Shown here: positions 1-6,064 of the stretch, piece by piece
How the letters are laid out: each line of letters opens with the position of its first letter
Position numbering within the stretch: position 1 is the stretch's first letter
From: an uncultured Lachnospiraceae bacterium
GTDB lineage: Bacteria; Bacillota; Clostridia; Lachnospirales; Lachnospiraceae
Direction of reading: 5' to 3'
Assembly (NCBI GenBank): GCA_934359535.1
Contig: CAKRLN010000085.1
Span: 1 to 9,278 of the forward strand
Length of the DNA stretch: 9,278 nucleotides
Notes under the pieces: generated by a model
What the model was told of the DNA's origin: nothing
The model's input: only the letters and a program-made list of their open reading frames with translations
Databases searched by the model: none
Translations under genes and position numbers: made by a program

Positions 1-1172
1 GGGTTATCCGAATGATCTTCTCAGGCTATGAGCAGATGGGAAAAGCACCGTTCCATACGGTATTATTCCATGGACTTGTCCGCGATTCACAGGGGCGCAA
101 GATGAGTAAGTCTCTTGGAAATGGTATTGATCCGCTGGAAGTCATTGATAAATATGGTGCAGATGCCCTGCGTCTTACACTGATCACTGGAAATGCACCG
201 GGAAATGATATGCGTTTCTACTGGGAGCGTGTAGAGGCATCCAGAAACTTTGCCAACAAGGTATGGAATGCATCCCGTTTTATTATGATGAACTTAGATG
301 GTATGGAGCTTAATGAGCCATCTTTGGAGGAATTAAAACCGGCAGATAAATGGATTCTTTCCAAGGTCAACACGCTTGCAAAGGATGCAACCGAGAATAT
401 GGATAAATTCGAGCTTGGTATCGCAGTACAGAAGGTGTATGACTTTATCTGGGATGAGTTCTGCGACTGGTATATCGAGATCGCAAAGGTACGTACCTAT
501 AAGAAAGAGGAAGATCCAAAATCTGCGAATGCAGCACTCTGGACATTAAAGACGGTTCTTACCGAGGCGCTGAAGCTTCTGCATCCATATATGCCATTTA
601 TCACAGAGGAGATCTTCTGTACACTTCAGAGTGAGGAAGAGACCATTATGCTCTCGAAATGGCCGGAGTATAAGGAAGAGTGGAACTTCCCGGAGGAAGA
701 GGCAGCCATTGAGCACTGCAAGGATCTCGTTAAGGGTATTCGTAATGTGAGAACCGAAATGGATGTTCCACCTTCGAGAAAAGCAAAGCTTTTTATTACT
801 TCTGAGGACGAGGCAGTAAGAAGGATTTTTGATGAGACCAAGGAAGTGTATGTCAACCTTGCCTCTGCAAGTGAGATCACAGTTCAGGAAGACAAGAGCG
901 GAATCAGCGAGGATGCGGTATCTGTTGTGATTCCGGGCGCAGTCGTATACCTTCCACTGGAGGATCTTGTTGATTTTGAGAAGGAAAAAGAGCGTCTGAA
1001 TAAAGAAAAGGATAAGCTTACAAAGGAGCTTGCACGTTCGAGGGGAATGCTCTCCAATGAGAAATTCTTAAATAACGCAAAACCGGAAAAGGTCCAGGAA
1101 GAGAAAGACAAACTTGCAAAATATGAGCAGATGATGGCTCAGGTAGAAGAACGTCTGGCACAGATGAAATAA
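1..1172 (+). CDS. valS: Valine--tRNA ligase, C-terminal part (5' end outside window)
   Basis: Class I aminoacyl-tRNA synthetase that charges tRNA-Val with valine in the cytoplasm. The reading frame is open from the first complete codon at position 3, which reads VIRMIFSGYEQMGK, a typical ValRS stretch just before the signature loop. The catalytic KMSKS motif (RKMSKSLGNGIDP) lies about 30 residues in. An anticodon-binding helical domain follows (around NKVWNASRFI and the W-rich EFCDWYIE segment). The last ~70 residues are highly charged and heptad-like, matching the C-terminal coiled-coil tRNA-binding arm of bacterial ValRS. About 389 residues are visible; whole bacterial ValRS is about 880, so a little under half is present. 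The HIGH motif and editing domain lie upstream of the window. The gene ends at TAA and is followed by a strong terminator, so it is the last gene of its transcript. The identification is secure. Confidence 0.97.
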   Translation, partial: VIRMIFSGYEQMGKAPFHTVLFHGLVRDSQGRKMSKSLGNGIDPLEVIDKYGADALRLTLITGNAPGNDMRFYWERVEASRNFANKVWNASRFIMMNLDGMELNEPSLEELKPADKWILSKVNTLAKDATENMDKFELGIAVQKVYDFIWDEFCDWYIEIAKVRTYKKEEDPKSANAALWTLKTVLTEALKLLHPYMPFITEEIFCTLQSEEETIMLSKWPEYKEEWNFPEEEAAIEHCKDLVKGIRNVRTEMDVPPSRKAKLFITSEDEAVRRIFDETKEVYVNLASASEITVQEDKSGISEDAVSVVIPGAVVYLPLEDLVDFEKEKERLNKEKDKLTKELARSRGMLSNEKFLNNAKPEKVQEEKDKLAKYEQMMAQVEERLAQMK

Positions 1173-1189
1173 TATCGGAAATTTTCGAA

Positions 1190-1219
1190 GGGTGGCTGTA
1201 AAAAACAGCCATCCTTTTT
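1190..1219 (+). terminator. Rho-independent terminator of valS
   Basis: Ten-bp stem GGGTGGCTGT (1190-1199) pairs with ACAGCCATCC (1205-1214) with one G-U pair, closes a five-A loop, and is followed by TTTTT (1215-1219) and a second T-run after GA. It lies 17 bp beyond the valS stop codon. Confidence 0.93.
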
Positions 1220-1229
1220 GATTTTTGAA

Positions 1230-1258
1230 TTGAAATGTGATTAGGAAAATGGTACGAT
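1230..1258 (+). promoter_or_regulatory. Candidate sigma-A promoter for the FapA-like gene
   Basis: TTGAAA (1230-1235, 5 of 6 to consensus) is followed after 17 bp by TACGAT (1253-1258, 4 of 6 to TATAAT). It sits immediately after the valS terminator and about 50 bp before the start codon, where a promoter is required. Called by eye only. Confidence 0.55.
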
Positions 1259-1311
1259 AGTATTACAAATACCGTAATTTATATTGAAATAAATCAGAGG
1301 CGGTGATTGAT

Positions 1312-2700
1312 ATGACTGCAAATAATACGAATGATATGACAGTGCGAATTTCATATGATGAAATGGAAGCTTTTCTTACACTTCCGGTATCTGTTCCAGA
1401 TGGAGGGTATCAGCTTGCTGATATTCTGCATTTTCTGGATATGAAGAATGTGCGGGCAGGGATTGATAAGGCTGCCATTGAGCGGATGATAAAGGATAAG
1501 GTTTATGGCCGTGAGCTGCGTGTGGCAGCAGGAGTTCCGGAGATCAACGGACAGGATGGTTATTACGAATATCATTTTAACCAGGAACTGAATCATAAGC
1601 CGCTTGTGCGTCCGGATGGTTCGGTGGATTACTGGAGCATCCATATGGTAGAGATGGTAGAAGAGGGCCAGGTCATTGCGGTCTATCATGAACCGGTAGA
1701 AGGACGGAATGGCATGACAGTCAAGGGCAAGGTGAAGATCGCCAAGCATGGCAGACCACTTCCACCACTTGTCGGAGTGGGCTTTGACCGTTCCGAGGAT
1801 GGGCATGTCTATACCTCACAGAAGAATGGAAAGATTGAGGTTAAGAATGGACGAATCACGATCTCAGCGGTATATGAGGTGTTTGGAAATGCTGACTTAA
1901 GCACAGGGAATATTGATTTCAGAGGAGATCTTGTGATTCATGGCAATATTGCTTCCGGGGTTAAGGTCGTGGCAACGGGATCAGTGACGGTTGATGGCTT
2001 CGTGGAAGCATGTACGATCAAGGCGGGAAAGGATGTTGTTATCCGTGGCGGAATGATCGGATCATCAAGGGGGAGCATCCAGTCGCAGGGCAATGTGTTT
2101 ATCAAATTTGCAGAGTATGCCAAGATTGAAGCAGCTGGAGCGGTGCAGGGCTGCGCATTTTTAAACTGTCAGGTGAATGCCGGGGACAAGGTGTATGCGA
2201 ACGGAACAAAGGGCGTCATTGTCGGTGGCATGGTCTATGGTGTGCGTGGCATTGATACCAATGTTGCAGGTAACAGCAAGGAGACAAACACGGAGATCGT
2301 AGCTGGGGCCGGAATTGCAACGATGACAAAGTTTCGGGGTTGTGAGGAGAGGATTACTTCGATCCGGCAAGAGATTGCAAAGATTGAATCAGCCCTGAAG
2401 ATGATCGAAGAGCGTGCAATGGAACAGAATATTGATATGAAGAATGATCCGACGCGCGTTTCCCTGCTTCGGACAAAGATTGTACGACAGGCAGATCTTG
2501 GATCTGCACAGGAGGAATTAAAAGGACTGCAGATGATTGTGGATAATGCAAAGGAAGCTGCAATCAGCGTGTACAGAGATATTTATCCTGGGGTAACGCT
2601 TTATATCCATGATCAGAAGAAGCAGATCGTAGAGCAGCAGCAGCATGTGCAGTTTGAGGTAAATGGGGAAAAGCTCAGAATGTATCAGATTGAAGAGTGA
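1312..2700 (+). CDS. FapA-family (DUF342) protein
   Basis: Protein of 462 residues with the FapA/DUF342 architecture. An N-terminal alpha/beta region (to about residue 190) precedes a glycine-rich right-handed beta-helix of short repeats (about 195-330). Typical segments are VFGNADLSTGNIDFRGD, VVATGSVTVDGFVEA, AGKDVVIRGGMIG and NGTKGVIVGGMV. A charged coiled-coil helix (about 340-415) and a short beta-rich tail follow. I chose ATG 1312: AGGCGGTGAT (1298-1307) matches an extended Shine-Dalgarno with one mismatch, leaving 8 bp from its GGCGG core. An in-frame GTG at 1303 overlaps that Shine-Dalgarno and is unlikely. No signal peptide or membrane segment is visible, so it should be cytoplasmic. 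FapA was named for flagellar assembly in Vibrio, but members are common in Firmicutes and their biochemical role is unclear; a polymer-binding or cell-envelope role is possible. No flagellar gene is nearby. Family call is firm, function is not. Confidence 0.88.
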   Translation: MTANNTNDMTVRISYDEMEAFLTLPVSVPDGGYQLADILHFLDMKNVRAGIDKAAIERMIKDKVYGRELRVAAGVPEINGQDGYYEYHFNQELNHKPLVRPDGSVDYWSIHMVEMVEEGQVIAVYHEPVEGRNGMTVKGKVKIAKHGRPLPPLVGVGFDRSEDGHVYTSQKNGKIEVKNGRITISAVYEVFGNADLSTGNIDFRGDLVIHGNIASGVKVVATGSVTVDGFVEACTIKAGKDVVIRGGMIGSSRGSIQSQGNVFIKFAEYAKIEAAGAVQGCAFLNCQVNAGDKVYANGTKGVIVGGMVYGVRGIDTNVAGNSKETNTEIVAGAGIATMTKFRGCEERITSIRQEIAKIESALKMIEERAMEQNIDMKNDPTRVSLLRTKIVRQADLGSAQEELKGLQMIVDNAKEAAISVYRDIYPGVTLYIHDQKKQIVEQQQHVQFEVNGEKLRMYQIEE

Positions 2701-2743
2701 TTTTGACAGGACAGGTCGGTTTTTTCCCTTTTCTGCGATAAAA

Positions 2744-2797
2744 TTTAAGAAAACTTAAGAGAATTCTGCTTGCATAATGGAGCCACTATATTATAAT
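2744..2797 (+). promoter_or_regulatory. Candidate promoter region of the 49-aa gene / TPR operon
   Basis: TTTAAG (2744-2749) and CTTAAG (2754-2759) form a direct repeat with a 10-bp period. Downstream, TTGCAT (2770-2775, weak -35) is followed after 16 bp by a perfect TATAAT (2792-2797). A direct repeat of about one helical turn upstream of a weak -35 is the layout expected for an activator-dependent promoter, for example an OmpR-type response regulator, but this is inference. The predicted transcription start would be near 2804, giving a leader of about 60 nt before the 49-aa gene. Confidence 0.45.
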
Positions 2798-2822
2798 AGG
2801 TTAGGATAATATAGTGGTTTTT
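2783..2822 (+). repeat. Perfect 12-bp inverted repeat followed by T5: terminator or operator
   Basis: CCACTATATTAT (2783-2794) and ATAATATAGTGG (2806-2817) are exact reverse complements around an 11-nt spacer, followed by TTTTT (2818-2822). As RNA from upstream it would form an A/U-rich hairpin with a short U-tract and could end the FapA-like transcript, 83 bp after its stop codon. The same sequence contains the TATAAT of the candidate promoter, so it could instead, or also, be an operator for a dimeric repressor. The sequence alone does not decide. Confidence 0.6.
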
Positions 2823-2865
2823 ATTATAGAAAGACCGAAAGAAGAGTATGATTTGGAGGCAGAAA

Positions 2866-3015
2866 ATGATCAACTTTGAAGAAGAATTAAAAAATTATCA
2901 GCCAAGTATTGAAGTGGAAGAGGCTGAATCAGCAATATATAATCATGATTTAACAGATGTGACTGACATTATCGCCGAGATGATGCGTGATATGAAGCAG
3001 AGTAACGGACGATAG
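2866..3015 (+). CDS. Small acidic protein, 49 aa, unknown function
   Basis: A short gene of 49 codons running from ATG to TAG. It begins MINFEEELKNYQPS and ends MMRDMKQSNGR. GGAGG (2855-2859) lies 6 bp before the ATG, an ideal ribosome binding site. Its stop codon abuts the Shine-Dalgarno of the following gene, and only 11 bp separate the two coding regions, so translation of the pair is likely coupled. The protein is acidic in its first half (EEE, EVEEAE), carries NHDLTDVTDIIAEMM in the middle, and lacks a signal peptide, membrane segment or cysteine. It is probably a small cytoplasmic alpha-helical protein, possibly a partner or regulator of the TPR protein encoded next. I do not recognise a named family. 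The RBS, spacing and operon position make it a credible real gene. Confidence 0.75.
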   Translation: MINFEEELKNYQPSIEVEEAESAIYNHDLTDVTDIIAEMMRDMKQSNGR

Positions 3016-3026
3016 GGAGGTTTAAA

Positions 3027-4394
3027 ATGATTTGTTATCAGTGTGGAGCAGATGCCGGAAGAAAGGACCGTTGTCCGAACTGTCAGGCAGATCTTAGCAT
3101 TTTCCAGAAGGCAGTACGCATTTCGAATGCTTATTATAATGACGGACTCGAAAAGGCAGAGGTACGCAACCTGTCTGGTGCAGTTATCAGCCTGAAAAAG
3201 AGCCTGAAATTTTACAAATATAACATTGATGCGCGGAATTTATTAGGACTTATCTATTATGAAATGGGTGAGGTTGTACCGGCACTCAGCGAATGGGTGA
3301 TCAGTAAGAACTACAAGTCAAAGGACAACCGTGCAGAGGTGTATCTTGATGAGATCCAGAAGAACCGCAACACGCTTGAGAGCGTGAACCAGACAATCAA
3401 GAAATACAATCAGGCACTTACGTATTGTGAGAATGGAAGCCGTGACCTTGCAATCATCCAGTTACGCAAGGTGCTCAATTTAAATCCGAAGCTTGTAAAG
3501 GCACAGCAGCTTCTGGCTCTGCTATATATTGAAGATGGTAAATACGAGCAGGCGAAGAAGACACTCCGTGCGGCGGGAAAGATTGACACCGATAATACGA
3601 CAACCCTGCGTTATCTGAAAGAAGTGAATGCAAGATTAAAGGAGCGTGGGAAGGATAAAAAGAAAAAGGATGATGATCTGATCTCCTATCAGAGTGGGAA
3701 TGAGACAATTATCATGCCGAAACGCTTCAAGGAATCCTCGATTGGTTCTACGATGTTATGTATTCTGATCGGACTTGTAATCGGAATTGCGGCAACAGCA
3801 TTTCTGATCGTTCCTGGTGTGAAGGCATCCTTACAGGCAGATTCAAAGAAACAGCAGTTAGAGTCAGCAGATACGATAAATACAAATAATCAGACAATCG
3901 AATCTTTGAACAAGCAGATTGCGGAGATGCAGACAAAATTGGATTCTGCGCAAAACGATCAGGATGCGGTTCAGGGACAGATCCGTGCATATGAGGATCT
4001 GCTCAATGCGTATGTGACCTTCTCGACAGGCGGTGATGTCGTTGCAGCGGGTGATGCACTTTCCGCAGTGGATACCTCAAAGCTCAGCGAGTCAGCACAG
4101 GGTATCTACAATACGATCAAGCAGCAGGTGGATGAGAGCTACAAGCAGAAGCTTTACCAGACAGGATATTCTGCATATGCCAAGGGAGATTATGAAACAG
4201 CGGTGAACGACCTGAAGAAGATTGTGGATATGGATGAGGGATATTCCGATGGTTCTGCGGTATACTACCTTGCCCAGTCTTATCGAAAGGGCGGCGATAC
4301 CGAGTCTGCAAAGCCATATTATCAGTATGTCATTGACAACTATCCAAATACAGAGCGTTCCGCAACGGCTAAAAATTACGTAGATGCGCAATAA
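3027..4394 (+). CDS. Membrane protein with zinc ribbon, TPR repeats and coiled coil
   Basis: Protein of 455 residues with several clear parts. An N-terminal zinc ribbon uses C3, C6, C16 and C19 (CYQC...CPNC). TPR-like helical repeats span about 25-205, including AVISLKKSLKFYKYNIDARNLL split over two helices and AIIQLRKVLNLNPKLVKAQ. A lysine-rich stretch (207-215) leads to one membrane segment at about 240-262 (LCILIGLVIGIAATAFLIV). A coiled coil covers about 270-330, and further TPR-like repeats lie at about 372-443 (AYAKGDYETAVNDLKKIVD; AQSYRKGGDTESAKPYYQYV). Positive residues before the membrane segment suggest a cytoplasmic N-terminus and an external C-terminal half. TPRs normally bind other proteins, so a scaffold linking cytoplasmic and extracytoplasmic partners is the simplest inference. 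GGGAGG (3015-3020) sits 6 bp before the ATG. It shares an operon with the 49-aa gene and is followed by a terminator ahead of spoIIAA. No specific name can be assigned. Confidence 0.88.
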   Translation: MICYQCGADAGRKDRCPNCQADLSIFQKAVRISNAYYNDGLEKAEVRNLSGAVISLKKSLKFYKYNIDARNLLGLIYYEMGEVVPALSEWVISKNYKSKDNRAEVYLDEIQKNRNTLESVNQTIKKYNQALTYCENGSRDLAIIQLRKVLNLNPKLVKAQQLLALLYIEDGKYEQAKKTLRAAGKIDTDNTTTLRYLKEVNARLKERGKDKKKKDDDLISYQSGNETIIMPKRFKESSIGSTMLCILIGLVIGIAATAFLIVPGVKASLQADSKKQQLESADTINTNNQTIESLNKQIAEMQTKLDSAQNDQDAVQGQIRAYEDLLNAYVTFSTGGDVVAAGDALSAVDTSKLSESAQGIYNTIKQQVDESYKQKLYQTGYSAYAKGDYETAVNDLKKIVDMDEGYSDGSAVYYLAQSYRKGGDTESAKPYYQYVIDNYPNTERSATAKNYVDAQ

Positions 4395-4421
4395 ATTTAA
4401 AAATTAAATAGAAATTTAACC

Positions 4422-4458
4422 AAAGACGTCTATCCGGAAGAAGGGGAGGCGTCTTTTT
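4422..4458 (+). terminator. Rho-independent terminator between the TPR gene and spoIIAA
   Basis: AAAGACGTCT (4422-4431) pairs with AGGCGTCTTT (4447-4456) with one G-U pair around a 15-nt loop; the 3' arm runs into TTTTT (4454-4458). Flanking CC and GG can extend the stem past a small bulge. It lies only 24 bp before the spoIIAA start, so it must also be passed by transcripts of the spoIIA operon unless their promoter lies downstream. Confidence 0.82.
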
Positions 4459-4482
4459 GGTTTCAAAAAAGGAGGAGAAGGC

Positions 4483-4812
4483 ATGCATGAAAATTACAGC
4501 CGGAGAGGAGATCTGCTCACTGTGAAAATGCCAAAGGAGCTGGATCATCATGTAGCTTCTGGGTTATGTACGGAGCTTGACTTTCTGATTGATTCTTATG
4601 GGATAAGAAGGCTTGTATTCGATTTTGAGAATACGGAATTTATGGACAGCTCTGGGATTGGCGTAATCATCGGGAGAACAAGAAACATTGGATTTTTTGG
4701 AGGAAAAACATATGCCATACATCTCAACAGACAGATCCGTAAAATATTCCATGCATCCGGTCTGCAGCGTATCGTACAGACGGATGGTGAGAAAGGAGCA
4801 GAGCATGAATGA
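4483..4812 (+). CDS. spoIIAA: Anti-sigma F factor antagonist (anti-anti-sigma factor)
   Basis: STAS-domain protein of 109 residues that controls sigma-F in the forespore. In its unphosphorylated form it binds the SpoIIAB anti-sigma factor and frees sigma-F; SpoIIAB inactivates it by phosphorylating a serine. The hallmark FMDSSGIGVIIGR is present, and Ser56 aligns with the phosphorylated Ser58 of Bacillus subtilis SpoIIAA. The conserved KELDHH segment is at 18-23 and the C-terminal IFHASGLQRIV helix at about 88-98. Length is close to the usual ~116 residues. GGAGG (4471-4475) lies 7 bp before the ATG. Its 3' end overlaps spoIIAB by 8 bp, implying translational coupling and balanced production of the two partners. 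It is the first gene of a standard spoIIA operon. Identification is secure. Confidence 0.96.
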   Translation: MHENYSRRGDLLTVKMPKELDHHVASGLCTELDFLIDSYGIRRLVFDFENTEFMDSSGIGVIIGRTRNIGFFGGKTYAIHLNRQIRKIFHASGLQRIVQTDGEKGAEHE

Positions 4813-5281
4813 AGAAAGAAAAGGGGATGTGGAAAAGATGGAAAAAAGGGAGACGAATCACATGCATATCCTGTTTGATGCAAGATCTGTGAATGAGGGA
4901 CTAGCAAGAATGCTTGTAGCCGCGTTTATGACGGAGATGAATCCAACGCTTGAGGAGCTTTCTGATGTCAAAACGGCCGTATCGGAGGCTGTGACGAATG
5001 CAATTATTCATGGCTATACGAAGGAAAGCGAGCAGGTGGAGCTGATCTGTGACAGGGCAGAGGACGAGTTCTATGTCCAGGTGATTGATCATGGTGTTGG
5101 AATTTGTGATGTGAAAAAGGCGATGGAGCCGTTTTATACGACAAAACCTGAGCTGGAACGCTCCGGGATGGGATTTTCTTTCATGGAGGCATTTATGGAT
5201 TCTGTTCAGGTTGAATCAGAGCCGGGACTTGGGACAAAGGTATCCATGACCAAATACATAGGGAGGCAGGTTGAGGGCTGA
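4805..5281 (+). CDS. spoIIAB: Anti-sigma F factor / serine kinase
   Basis: GHKL-fold serine protein kinase of 158 residues that binds sigma-F with ATP to keep it inactive before asymmetric division, and phosphorylates SpoIIAA. The ATP-site motifs are all visible: N box SEAVTNAIIHGY (60-71), G1 DHGVGI (95-100), G2 RSGMGF (119-124) and the GTKV segment (143-146). I chose ATG 4805 because AAAGGAG (4792-4798) lies 6 bp upstream and the 8-bp overlap with the spoIIAA end is typical of this operon. The frame is open further upstream to 4688, but that would overlap spoIIAA by 125 bp and is not credible. A start at 4838 (MEKRETNH) gives 147 residues, closer to the 146 of B. subtilis, but lacks an equally good ribosome binding site. 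The end overlaps the sigF start. Confidence 0.95.
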   Translation: MNEERKGDVEKMEKRETNHMHILFDARSVNEGLARMLVAAFMTEMNPTLEELSDVKTAVSEAVTNAIIHGYTKESEQVELICDRAEDEFYVQVIDHGVGICDVKKAMEPFYTTKPELERSGMGFSFMEAFMDSVQVESEPGLGTKVSMTKYIGRQVEG

Positions 5282-6032
5282 ACCGGTTACAAAGGAGAAA
5301 AAGCAGGCGTGCATGCATATGACACAGGCGGGAGACAAACAGGCGCGGGATGCAGCTGTAGAGAAAAATATCGGTCTTGTTTATCTTGTATTAAAGCGTT
5401 TTGCAGGGAGAGGACATGATATGGAGGAATTGTTTCAGATTGGAGCGATCGGACTGATTAAGGCGGTGGAACGCTTTGACGCTTCAAGGGGGCTTGCTTT
5501 TTCCACTTATGCGGTTCCAATGATTTCGGGGGAGATTAGAAGATTTTTAAGAGATGACGGGATGCTTCATGTAAGCCGGTCCATTCAGGAGAATGCAAGA
5601 AAAATTGCACTACTGCGGGAAAATATAAAAAAAAAGGAGAATCATGAGCCAACGATCCTGGAGCTGGAAAAGGCGTCTGGAATTCCCGCAGAAGAGATTA
5701 TGCTTGCCATGGGGGCAGGTGCACAGGTGGATTCGATCTCAAGACCTGTCCGGACCGGGGCGGAGGAGGAAGGCGGGCTTACGCTTTTCGATCAGTTAGA
5801 GGATAAAATTCAGACCGAAGAAAGGTTAATTGATCAGATTGCAGTAAGGCAGCTTTTAGATCTGCTGCCGGAAAAGGAGAGAAAGCTTTTGGAGTTACGG
5901 TATCTGGAGGGAAAAACACAGGCCGAGACAGCTAGGATGCTTGGAATGAATCAGGTTGCAGTATCCAGGCTTGAAAAAAAGGTTCTGCTTTCCTTACGGC
6001 ACGAATTAACGTATAATGATAATACAACATAA
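5271..6032 (+). CDS. sigF: RNA polymerase sigma-F factor, forespore-specific
   Basis: Sigma-70 family factor of the SigB/SigF/SigG group, 253 residues, the first forespore-specific sigma factor. Region 2 is clear: EELFQIGAIGLIKAVERFD (52-70) and FSTYAVPMISGEIRRFLRDDG (77-97, split by F/S contacts), followed by VSRS. Region 3 spans about 107-160. Region 4 with its helix-turn-helix is at about 194-245 (LLPEKERKLLELRYLEGKTQ, then ETARMLGMNQVAVSRLEKK). I chose TTG 5271: GGGAGG (5261-5266) lies 4 bp upstream, it overlaps the spoIIAB end by 11 bp, and the length matches the 255 residues of B. subtilis SigF. ATG 5313 (239 residues) is the alternative; AAAGGAG at 5291-5297 is 15 bp from it, rather far. 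A run of nine A (5627-5635) lies between regions 2 and 3. Activity should be governed mainly by the two genes upstream. Confidence 0.95.
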   Translation: MRAEPVTKEKKQACMHMTQAGDKQARDAAVEKNIGLVYLVLKRFAGRGHDMEELFQIGAIGLIKAVERFDASRGLAFSTYAVPMISGEIRRFLRDDGMLHVSRSIQENARKIALLRENIKKKENHEPTILELEKASGIPAEEIMLAMGAGAQVDSISRPVRTGAEEEGGLTLFDQLEDKIQTEERLIDQIAVRQLLDLLPEKERKLLELRYLEGKTQAETARMLGMNQVAVSRLEKKVLLSLRHELTYNDNTT

Positions 6033-6064
6033 CGAAAATTTACGAATATACGAGGAAATGAGAA

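Noticed and set aside
1303..1311. GTG 1303 as start of the FapA-like gene
   Set aside because: The GTG is part of the extended Shine-Dalgarno AGGCGGTGAT; ATG 1312 has proper spacing.
1351..1806. Open minus-strand frame of 151 codons
   Set aside because: It lies wholly opposite the FapA-like gene, has no convincing ribosome binding site, and its translation looks random in composition.
4688..4804. Upstream extension of spoIIAB to ATG 4688
   Set aside because: It would overlap spoIIAA by 125 bp and add a non-homologous N-terminus; ATG 4805 has a good ribosome binding site.
4596..4907. Open minus-strand frame of 103 codons across spoIIAA/spoIIAB
   Set aside because: It is a shadow of two conserved genes with no ribosome binding site or recognisable motif.
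5628..5800. Internal start in sigF (AAGGAG followed by ATG 5644)
   Set aside because: The ATG is out of frame with sigF and yields an arginine/tryptophan-rich shadow that ends at a TAG.
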